This document shows positions 1 through 4,883 of a DNA stretch of 7,761 nucleotides, in pieces. This DNA comes from Ruminococcus sp. UBA4350 (GTDB lineage: Bacteria; Bacillota; Clostridia; Oscillospirales; Ruminococcaceae): contig DGSY01000197.1 of assembly GCA_002394125.1 (NCBI GenBank), forward strand, positions 1 through 7,761. Direction: 5' to 3'. Numbering within the stretch: position 1 is the first letter of the stretch; each line of letters begins with the position of its first letter. A model generated the notes under the pieces. It saw nothing but the letters and a program-made list of their open reading frames with translations. It had not been told where the DNA came from and did not search any database. The position numbers and the translations under genes are program-made.

Positions 1-690
1 CTCGCGCTCTATCAGAACGATATCAAGGAGCAGGAAGAAGAAAACAGTCAGTATGTCGGCAGCATTCTGGAGAATATTCCGTCCGAGCTGTCAAGGCATG
101 ATTCGCCGAATGCGATCAATACCTTTACGCTGACGCATATCGACAAAAATGCCCGGTACCGGGAATACAGCGGTGCGCTGCATTGGCTGACCGAGGCAAT
201 GATCGTCAATGTTGCACGCAATATCACCGATCCGTCGCCGGCGCTGACACTGAGCATGGATGATGATCGGTTCAAATGTTATCTTATGGATACCGGCTTG
301 CTCATCAATCTGAGCTTCGGTGACGGCAGCTATATGGACAACGATTTTTACAGGGCAATCCTGACCGACCGCCTGCATATCAATGAGGGAATGTTCGTAG
401 AGAATGTCATCGCGCAATGCCTCCGTACAAACGGGCACAAGGTCATTTTCTATGTCGAGTATGACAAGCAGGGGAAAATGGCAATGGAGATTGATTTCCT
501 GATTCGCATTGACAGGAAGATCGTTCCGATCAAAGCGAAATCCGGCAAACAGTATACGACAAAATCTCTGCTCAAGTTCAAGGAGAAATTCACCAATAAA
601 GTCGGCAGACAGTATGTGCTGCATGAGGGTGATCTCCGCGTCGAAGGCGAGGTTGTGTATCTGCCATATTATATGGCTGCGATCCTGTGA
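1..690 (+). CDS. AAA-type ATPase with DUF4143 C-terminal domain, 3' part only
   Basis: The frame is open from the first base, so the start and the ATP-binding half lie outside the window; 229 residues are visible. The remaining part resembles the C-terminal half of bacterial AAA_14/DUF4143 ATPases: a helical stretch, then FKCYLMDTGLL (about residues 92-102), the usual strand before the DUF4143 domain, then NEGMFVENVIAQCL (about 128-141), and finally a PD-(D/E)xK-like segment with EIDFLI (163-168) and KAKSGK (178-183). Family members usually read E-V-K-S-G there; here the Glu position is Lys178 (codon AAA at 532-534, one transition from GAA), so any nuclease-type metal site is probably lost. 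The cellular role of this family is poorly known. The TGA stop overlaps an ATG (688-692). No terminator is seen after it. The family call is from remembered motifs; the truncation at the window edge is certain. Confidence 0.8.
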   Translation, partial: LALYQNDIKEQEEENSQYVGSILENIPSELSRHDSPNAINTFTLTHIDKNARYREYSGALHWLTEAMIVNVARNITDPSPALTLSMDDDRFKCYLMDTGLLINLSFGDGSYMDNDFYRAILTDRLHINEGMFVENVIAQCLRTNGHKVIFYVEYDKQGKMAMEIDFLIRIDRKIVPIKAKSGKQYTTKSLLKFKEKFTNKVGRQYVLHEGDLRVEGEVVYLPYYMAAIL

Positions 691-1097
691 TGAAGTCCTC
701 ATTTTCACATAGGCAATATTATCACATCTGCCATGCACCGAACAAGCATGTGCTTGCAGCGATGCATTTTTATATCATTTCTTTTTCAAAAGGGTATATG
801 CCGGTTCGCAAGAAAAATCCGCAGCACGTTCTGACTTGGGAGAATGACGCCGAGCTAGACCGACTGCTTGCGCTGAATAAGAAAACCAATGAAGGGGCAA
901 CGCTGGATTCTCTCCGAGCAGACATGGCTGAAAAGGAAGAAGCTGTCCGCAGCATTGAACGTGCGCGAGAACATTGTAACGCGGCAGACACGGAAACGAT
1001 GATGCGGATGAATGCTGCGCTCACTCTTCCGCTTGACTTTTTCTCGCAGGCTTGTTATAATGGATATAGTCCTATTCTGCGATCATGGAGGTGTTAA
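690..1097 (+). CDS. Unrecognised small frame, possibly a gene remnant
   Basis: This frame could code for 135 residues starting at the ATG that overlaps the previous stop (TGATG), or about 99 residues from the ATG at 798. I do not recognise the product. The first 35 or so residues look unlike protein, being rich in His, Tyr and Phe. From about 798 the sequence becomes hydrophilic and helical (AELDRLLALNKK, then LRADMAEKEEAVRSIERARE), with a charged heptad-like pattern suggesting a short coiled coil. That middle part looks like real coding sequence. The ribosome site for the ATG at 798 (AAAAGGG ending 3 nt before it) is poor. The last 20 or so codons run through a near-consensus promoter and the leader of the next gene, so the present C-terminus is probably accidental. 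It may be the remnant of a larger gene or a short gene whose true end was lost. Confidence 0.3.
   Translation: MKSSFSHRQYYHICHAPNKHVLAAMHFYIISFSKGYMPVRKKNPQHVLTWENDAELDRLLALNKKTNEGATLDSLRADMAEKEEAVRSIERAREHCNAADTETMMRMNAALTLPLDFFSQACYNGYSPILRSWRC
1033..1061 (+). promoter_or_regulatory. Near-consensus sigma-A-type promoter of the LRR-dockerin gene
   Basis: The -35 box TTGACT (1033-1038) and a perfect -10 box TATAAT (1056-1061) are separated by exactly 17 bp. TGT immediately before the -10 gives an extended -10 as well. Transcription should begin near 1068, leaving a leader of about 32 nt before the ATG at 1100. No operator-like dyad overlaps it. This is the strongest promoter in the window and implies substantial constitutive transcription of the secreted protein. 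Confidence 0.88.
1087..1093 (+). promoter_or_regulatory. Shine-Dalgarno that fixes the start of the LRR-dockerin gene
   Basis: GGAGGTG lies 6 nt before the ATG at 1100. An in-frame ATG at 1085 exists but overlaps this ribosome site and has none of its own, so 1100 is the real start. From 1100 the protein begins directly with the Met-Lys-Arg of a signal peptide, which supports the choice. Confidence 0.9.
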
Positions 1098-1099
1098 TC

Positions 1100-2992
1100 A
1101 TGAAAAGACTGGTAACGGTCATGTTGGCTATGCTTTGTGCCCTTGCAACAATGCTCGGAGGTGGTTTTTCTATTTCAGCAGAAACAATCACTGAAACAAC
1201 AGCTTTTTTTCCAGGAGATATTCAAGGAACAACACTTTTATCATATAATGGTACCACCGAGATAGTCTCAATTCCGGAAGGAGTTACTGTCATTTCGGAG
1301 AACTGTTTCGCAAACCATTCTGAAATAGAAACAGTGATTCTTCCAGATGGTTTGCTGGAAATTGGCGGCGGTGCCTTTAATATGTGTACCGGACTCCGTG
1401 AGATTAGTATCCCAAAGTCTGTGAAGAGCATCGGCGCAGTAGCATTCGCAAATTGTACTTCCCTTAATGTGTTCACCGGTGCGGATTCACTAACAGAGCT
1501 TCCTTACGGTACTTTTCTTCTGTGTTCAAATCTGGAAACTGTTTCTGTCGGCGCAAACCTGGAAAGCGTTGAGGATTGGTGTTTTTATGGCTGCACAAAA
1601 CTAAAACAACTGAACCTTCATGAAGGAGTCAAGCATTTTGGCAATGCCTTTGGAGATGATTTGTCTCAATATACTGCGTTACTGGATGCATATACAGATG
1701 AAAACGGGTTTACGGTGTTAAATGGCGGTTATCTGATTGCCTATGACGGAAATGCAAAGCAAATTACAATACCGGATTCCGTGCGTCTCATTGCGGATCA
1801 TGCACTGAAAGACACACAAGGTGTGGTTGTAATTTGCCATGCCAGTATGAAGTATATCGGAAAAGCAGCATTTCAAAGCTGCCAGACAATGATGGATCTG
1901 ATCCTGAACAACGGCTTGCAGTCGATCGGCACAAATGCGCTGTCCGACATGCCATGTTTGGATTCATTGTTCGTTCCCGATTCGGTCATGGAAATCGGCA
2001 CGCAGGAAAACTGCACGCTGAATGTTATTTACGGCACCCCCGGCACCGCCGCCGAAGAATTTGCACTTGAAAACGGCATTGCATTCCATGACGCCGCAGA
2101 ATTGCAGCTTTCGGGTGAGCCTGTCACAATCAATTACGGTACGGATACATGGAGTATTCAGAATGCCGGCGCAGATTTCAACGGCGAATACTATCTGACA
2201 GAAGCTGCACGCGACCGGCTTGGTGAGATCATGACAGTCTATCAGGATAAGATGGATGCAGCATGGGACGGTGAATGCTTTGGCTTATCCATATCCTTGA
2301 TTCTTCTGAAAGCAGGCGAATTCACACCCGAACAGATCCAGCCCGGCGCCAAAACAGTTTCTGAAATCACATCGGATCAAGCCGTGCAGTCGTTTCTGAA
2401 TTATTATCATTTCACACAGCACACTGTTGATATGAAGTCTCTTGCGACTGCTCCAAAAACAGAATCACAGTCGATGTATCGAATCATCCAGATGGGGAAG
2501 GCGTCAAAGCACGGTGGACTGCCATTTCTGATCTCGTTTTCATTCACCGAAAGCGGACATGCTGTCGTCGGTTACGGGCAGGAGGACGGAAGCTGGGAGA
2601 TTGGCGGAGAAACATATGACGGTCGGATTCTCATCTGGGATCCGAATTTTCCGACTGCGCCGAATGAAAATGCATACCTCTACTATGACAGTCGGACGCT
2701 TGCTCACTGCGTCCCGTGTTACAATGCCGATTCAAAATCTGCCAGCTTCATAAAGCGCGTGACGAATGCAGTTGACATTCTGAATGCATATCCTTATCCG
2801 TTTGATACGCGAGCAGGAGATGTAAATCGTGACGGCGAAGTCCGAATCAGTGATGCTGTGATGCTGGCACATATTATAGCAGAAGATGCCGGAGCGGGAA
2901 TTACAACTGCGGGATTGTACAGTGCTGACTGTAACAACGACGGATTGATTCAATTAGTTGATATGAGAGTACTATTAAAGCAGCTCATATAA
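1100..2992 (+). CDS. Secreted LRR (BspA-like) protein with papain-like cysteine protease domain and C-terminal dockerin
   Basis: The predicted protein has 630 residues. Residues 1-28 form a Sec signal peptide (MKR, hydrophobic core, then SISAET), so it is exported. Residues about 30-340 are LRR_5/BspA-type repeats with recurring units such as VSIPEGVTVISENCF, ILPDGLLEIGGGAF and ISIPKSVKSIGAVAF, closing with the typical TPGTAAEEFALENGI cap. Residues about 350-560 look like a papain-fold cysteine protease: Cys393 in GECFGLS, His487 in SGHAVVGYG, Asp514 (or Asn516) in IWDPNFP, in the expected order. Residues 572-630 are a type I dockerin with two calcium loops, DVNRDGEVRISD (574-585) and DCNNDGLIQLVD (610-621), each followed by a helix. 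In ruminococci dockerins bind cohesins on scaffoldins, so this enzyme or adhesin is probably carried on a cell-surface or cellulosome-like complex. It is transcribed alone from the promoter at 1033 and ends at two terminators. Protease activity is inferred from motifs; the substrate is unknown. Confidence 0.93.
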   Translation: MKRLVTVMLAMLCALATMLGGGFSISAETITETTAFFPGDIQGTTLLSYNGTTEIVSIPEGVTVISENCFANHSEIETVILPDGLLEIGGGAFNMCTGLREISIPKSVKSIGAVAFANCTSLNVFTGADSLTELPYGTFLLCSNLETVSVGANLESVEDWCFYGCTKLKQLNLHEGVKHFGNAFGDDLSQYTALLDAYTDENGFTVLNGGYLIAYDGNAKQITIPDSVRLIADHALKDTQGVVVICHASMKYIGKAAFQSCQTMMDLILNNGLQSIGTNALSDMPCLDSLFVPDSVMEIGTQENCTLNVIYGTPGTAAEEFALENGIAFHDAAELQLSGEPVTINYGTDTWSIQNAGADFNGEYYLTEAARDRLGEIMTVYQDKMDAAWDGECFGLSISLILLKAGEFTPEQIQPGAKTVSEITSDQAVQSFLNYYHFTQHTVDMKSLATAPKTESQSMYRIIQMGKASKHGGLPFLISFSFTESGHAVVGYGQEDGSWEIGGETYDGRILIWDPNFPTAPNENAYLYYDSRTLAHCVPCYNADSKSASFIKRVTNAVDILNAYPYPFDTRAGDVNRDGEVRISDAVMLAHIIAEDAGAGITTAGLYSADCNNDGLIQLVDMRVLLKQLI

Positions 2993-3000
2993 TAAAAAGA

Positions 3001-3049
3001 AAAACGGAGATCAGGCACACATCATGAGCGGTGTCTGATTTCCGTTTTT
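3001..3049 (+). terminator. Intrinsic terminator of the LRR-dockerin gene
   Basis: An 18-bp stem pairs 3001-3018 with 3031-3048, with a 12-nt loop. Only two or three positions are G-U pairs or mismatches. The 3' strand ends in CCGTTTTT. The A tract at the start of the stem gives it some bidirectional character. It begins 8 nt after the stop codon at 2990-2992. Confidence 0.88.
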
Positions 3050-3052
3050 AAT

Positions 3053-3096
3053 AGCACCTGCTGAATGGTCTGATTACAGTCGGCAGGTGCTTTTTT
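3053..3096 (+). terminator. Second, tandem intrinsic terminator
   Basis: A 12-bp stem pairs 3053-3064 with 3080-3091 (AGCACCTGC against GCAGGTGCT plus three inner pairs including one G-U), with a 15-nt loop and six Ts (3091-3096). It follows the first terminator by only 4 nt, so the strong upstream gene is doubly insulated from the structured region that follows. Confidence 0.82.
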
Positions 3097-3099
3097 ATG

Positions 3100-3133
3100 T
3101 TCATTCGCAATGCATGGCAATGCTATCTTGCCA
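3100..3133 (+). promoter_or_regulatory. Candidate promoter with overlapping dyad upstream of the tRNA-like unit
   Basis: TATCTT (3124-3129) preceded by TGC makes an extended -10. The only -35 candidate is weak (TTCATT, 3100-3105, 18-bp spacing, three matches to TTGACA). The -10 lies inside a perfect dyad, TGGCAA (3115-3120) and TTGCCA (3128-3133) spaced by 7 nt. A direct repeat GCAATGC also occurs at 3107 and 3117, a 10-bp period, close to one helix turn. This arrangement suits a repressor or activator site controlling the downstream RNA. The terminators before it and the terminator after it support a separate short transcript, but the promoter itself is not strong by sequence. Confidence 0.4.
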
Positions 3134-3143
3134 AGTATCCCTA

Positions 3144-3179
3144 GTCTCCGTCCTGATTTCAAATAATCAAGACGGAGGT
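3144..3179 (+). promoter_or_regulatory. Hairpin that buries a strong ribosome-binding site
   Basis: CTCCGTC (3146-3152) pairs perfectly with GACGGAG (3171-3177), with G-U pairs outside. After one C-A mismatch, TGATT (3154-3158) pairs with AATCA (3165-3169), leaving a 6-nt loop. The 3' strand contains GGAGGT (3174-3179), placed 6 nt before the ATG at 3186. Folding would hide the ribosome site, so translation of the 11-codon ORF could be switched by anything that opens the stem. Confidence 0.6.
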
Positions 3180-3185
3180 AAAAAT

Positions 3186-3221
3186 ATGTGGTATAACCAC
3201 GGAAAGGCAGCTGTTTGCTAA
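3186..3221 (+). CDS. Possible 11-codon leader ORF overlapping the tRNA-like anticodon arm
   Basis: ATG at 3186 follows a full GGAGGT by 6 nt and reads MWYNHGKAAVC before TAA at 3219-3221. The stop lies inside the anticodon loop of the tRNA-like fold. With 11 codons the frame alone proves nothing; the well-placed ribosome site, the hairpin that covers it and the terminator downstream are the reasons to list it. It could be a leader peptide whose translation reshapes the RNA behind it. Alternatively the ribosome site is chance and the transcript is purely noncoding. I do not recognise the peptide. Confidence 0.3.
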   Translation: MWYNHGKAAVC

Positions 3222-3280
3222 ACAGTCAGTAGCCGTGTGATCCGCGGTGTTCGGGTTCGACTCCCGGTGTGACCGTTATG
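3191..3280 (+). ncRNA. tRNA-Ser(GCT)-like RNA lacking a normal D arm and 5' acceptor strand
   Basis: The 3' two thirds match a class II serine tRNA. There is an anticodon arm (3210-3214 with 3222-3226, loop TTGCTAA, anticodon GCT at 3217-3219). A long variable arm follows (CCGTG 3233-3237 with CGCGG 3243-3247, loop TGATC). The T arm is 3251-3255 with 3263-3267 and loop TTCGACT, then a 3' acceptor-like strand TGTGACC and G at 3275. The 5' part does not fit: GGTATAA pairs at only four of seven positions with TGTGACC, and GGC (3206-3208) has no GCC upstream for a D stem. Instead ATAACCAC (3193-3200) can pair with GTG and GTTAT (3269-3271, 3275-3279) around a 3-nt bulge, closing the molecule differently. 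No CCA is encoded. It may be a decayed or truncated tRNA gene, or a tRNA mimic serving another role. Its own terminator follows at once. Confidence 0.55.
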
Positions 3281-3318
3281 AAAAGCTGAGTTGGTGATTC
3301 CCCGACTCAGCTTTTTTT
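3281..3318 (+). terminator. Strong intrinsic terminator after the tRNA-like RNA
   Basis: A 14-bp stem pairs 3281-3294 with 3302-3315 (AAAAGCTGAGTTGG against CCGACTCAGCTTTT, one G-U), with a 7-nt loop and a run of seven Ts at 3312-3318. It begins right at the end of the tRNA-like fold. The A-rich 5' strand would also let it stop transcription on the - strand. Its presence shows that the preceding 100-200 nt are transcribed as a unit. Confidence 0.92.
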
Positions 3319-3348
3319 CGTTTGCATGAAATAATAAAGCTGTGTTTT

Positions 3349-3448
3349 TAGGGCGTGTTGACACTAAGCCTAACACGCGTCTTTTGGACTGATTTTGCCC
3401 CGTTCGTCGTTAAAAATCCGCATATTATTTTAGTGTCAACACGCCCTA
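3349..3448. mobile_element. MITE-like element, 100 bp, perfect 19-bp terminal inverted repeats
   Basis: Left end 3349-3367 (TAGGGCGTGTTGACACTAA) is the exact reverse complement of right end 3430-3448. The flanking TA on both sides (3349-3350 and 3447-3448) is best read as a target duplication, making the element itself 3351-3446, with 17-bp ends beginning GGGCG. The interior has about 60 bp and no room for a transposase, so it is non-autonomous and must be moved in trans. TA duplication and GGG-starting ends would suit an IS5-group or IS630/Tc1-like transposase; which one cannot be decided here. Sharp, undegraded ends suggest a fairly recent insertion or recent activity. It sits between the tRNA-like unit's terminator and a truncated secreted-peptide frame. 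Confidence 0.85.
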
Positions 3449-3570
3449 GTTTTATGCGCATCATCTGTCATGAGGAAAGTTTTGTAAACGGTTCCTGCCG
3501 CAAGTGCCGGAAGCTGCGTTCCAATCAGTGCGATCGCAGCGGCAGCGGCGGCTGTGCTGCGCTTCTTCAT
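3436..3570 (-). pseudogene. Start of a secreted protein cut off by the MITE
   Basis: The frame reads 44 residues: MKKRST, an Ala-rich hydrophobic core, then PALAAG, a classic signal peptide with a likely cut after Ala24 (A-L-A). About 17 residues follow (GTVYKTFLMTDDAHKT) before the frame enters the inverted repeat of the element at 3448 and stops at TGA inside it (3436-3438). The coding sequence thus ends because of the insertion. An alternative start nine bases upstream (ATG at 3577-3579) is in frame; neither has a good ribosome site. Removing the element reopens the frame, but it then runs antisense through a terminator hairpin and looks unlike protein. The original 3' part may therefore have been lost earlier. 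Product unknown; a short secreted peptide cannot be excluded. Confidence 0.45.
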
Positions 3571-3589
3571 AGGAAACATCCATTCGGTT

Positions 3590-3611
3590 CCGGAGCATTC
3601 GGGCGCTCCGG
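3590..3611 (-). other. GC-rich hairpin downstream of the ilvN operon
   Basis: CCGGAGC (3590-3596) and GCTCCGG (3605-3611) form a perfect 7-bp stem with an 8-nt loop. It is the only notable structure in the roughly 140 bp between the ATPase stop at 3712 and the truncated secreted frame. No T run follows on the - strand, so it is not a classical intrinsic terminator, though it could protect the 3' end of the operon mRNA. It lies upstream of the signal-peptide frame. Confidence 0.35.
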
Positions 3612-3711
3612 CGGGCAAAAGAAATATACGATCATTACACCGTGAAATCAACGTATTGTCAATGAAAATCGCATATCTTTGCGGGAATATTCAAAAACCG
3701 GACAGAAATAT

Positions 3712-4869
3712 TCAGCCGTTTCCGAGCTGTTCGATCATCTGCTTTGCCGTGCGCGGAGAATATCCGCCGTGCTGTGCCGCATAATCCTCCGCCAGGTGCC
3801 GGAGTGTCTCCGGATCCGTCTTCAGGCCGGCCTGCGCCGCATATTTTTCAACGAAATCGAGATACTCCGCCTGCTGCTGCGCACCGAAGCCGATCCGCAG
3901 GCCGAAGCGCGCCGCCAGTCCCCGCATCGGCTCCGGCAGCCTTTCGGGATCCGCATCCGTGACCGCACTGCTTGTGGCATAGATCACGGTATTGCCGGCG
4001 CGGGATGCCGCCGAGCCCTCCAGCGAAGCCTTGAGCGTCCGCAGCCCGCTGTCATCGGCGTGCAGATCCAGATCGTCGATATAGAGGATGAATTTCAGCG
4101 GATTCTCATAGACCGCTTCGATCACGGCGGGGATCTGCGAAAGCTGTTCCTGCGTGATCTCAATGAGCCGCAGTCCCTCGGCGGCAAAGGAATTTGCGGC
4201 CGCCTTGACCGTCACGGATTTGCCCGTTCCGGTGCCGCCGAACAGCAGGATATCCTGCGCTCTGCCGCCGCGGAGCAGTGCCGCGGTATTGTCAATGACG
4301 CGCTGCCGCTCCGCCGCATAGCCGTAAAGCTCCGGGAGCGATGCCGGATCGGGATGCAGCACCGGAACGAGCCGCCCTTCCTGCACCGTGAAGACGGTAT
4401 GCCGTGCGAACTGCCCGAAGCCGTATTTGCCGATCTCGCGCAGCCGCGCATGATACTCCGCGCCGAAATCAATATCAGCGTTATTCCACTCCGGCAGCAC
4501 GCCGTAATAGGAGACCTCCTTTTGCAGCTCATGCGGCCGGATCCGCGCAAGCCGCTGCAAAATGGCGAGCTCATTCTGCACACAGGCGCGGAGCATTTCA
4601 TCCGGCTCCTCGCCGCGTGCGACCGCCCGCACATAGAAATTGTCGTCCTCGCAGATCAGCCGGAATACATATTCCGTCAGATTCGTGCTGTGCGCATAGA
4701 GCCGCGAGATGAATTCCGTATACTGCCGCAGCTGGATCATCGGATCCATTGTTTCGGTATCGAGCAGCGCCCGCAGCGGCAGAATGACCTCATGCGTCAG
4801 CAGCTTCCGGAAAACGACCAGCGAATTCAGCGAGAGGTCGATCTCCTGTAATTTTTTGTTTCTTCCCAT
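3712..4869 (-). CDS. DUF815-type AAA+ ATPase
   Basis: 385 residues. The N-terminal half (1-190) is a helical accessory region. The AAA+ core follows: Walker A GGTGTGKS (211-218), Walker B ILYIDDLD (261-268), a sensor-1-like strand TVIYATSS (294-301), Arg321 in RFGLRIGF as a likely arginine-finger region, and a sensor-2-like GGYSPRTAKQ (368-377). The order and motifs (GTGKS-TVKA, GLRLIEI, FILYIDDL, VIYATS, RFGL-I-F) match the DUF815/COG2607 predicted ATPases common in Firmicutes. Their substrate is not established. All ATPase residues look intact. The start has AAGGA about 8-9 nt upstream. It is the last gene of a likely operon, 14 nt after the hydrolase. GC-rich codons give a long shadow frame on the other strand. 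Confidence 0.9.
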   Translation of the reverse strand: MGRNKKLQEIDLSLNSLVVFRKLLTHEVILPLRALLDTETMDPMIQLRQYTEFISRLYAHSTNLTEYVFRLICEDDNFYVRAVARGEEPDEMLRACVQNELAILQRLARIRPHELQKEVSYYGVLPEWNNADIDFGAEYHARLREIGKYGFGQFARHTVFTVQEGRLVPVLHPDPASLPELYGYAAERQRVIDNTAALLRGGRAQDILLFGGTGTGKSVTVKAAANSFAAEGLRLIEITQEQLSQIPAVIEAVYENPLKFILYIDDLDLHADDSGLRTLKASLEGSAASRAGNTVIYATSSAVTDADPERLPEPMRGLAARFGLRIGFGAQQQAEYLDFVEKYAAQAGLKTDPETLRHLAEDYAAQHGGYSPRTAKQMIEQLGNG

Positions 4870-4883
4870 AATCCGATTCCTTT

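Noticed and set aside
91..738. A 215-residue - strand frame
   Set aside because: It is antisense to the DUF4143 ATPase frame, which carries recognisable motifs; the antisense one does not, and its start has no ribosome site.
1085..1099. ATG at 1085 as start of the LRR-dockerin protein
   Set aside because: It overlaps the Shine-Dalgarno used by the ATG at 1100, and would add five residues before the signal peptide.
3191..3275. A functional tRNA-Ser(GCT) gene
   Set aside because: Only four of seven acceptor pairs form, no D stem can be made and no CCA is encoded; the 3' arms alone do not justify a working tRNA.
3349..3448. Reading the 19-bp inverted repeat as a large terminator or attenuator hairpin
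   Set aside because: The arms are 62 nt apart, no T run follows on either strand, and TA at both borders with sharp ends points to a transposable element.
3355..3645. A + strand frame running out of the MITE
   Set aside because: It starts inside the inverted repeat, crosses the element's border into the antisense of the signal-peptide frame, and has no ribosome site.
3682..3711. GAATATT inverted repeat as operon terminator after the ATPase
   Set aside because: The stem is seven A/T-rich pairs with a wide loop and no following T run; too weak to call.
3679..4851. A 390-residue + strand frame
   Set aside because: It lies antisense over nearly the whole DUF815 ATPase, is extremely rich in Arg, Ile, Leu and Pro without any domain, and has no ribosome site. 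It is a shadow caused by GC-rich codons.
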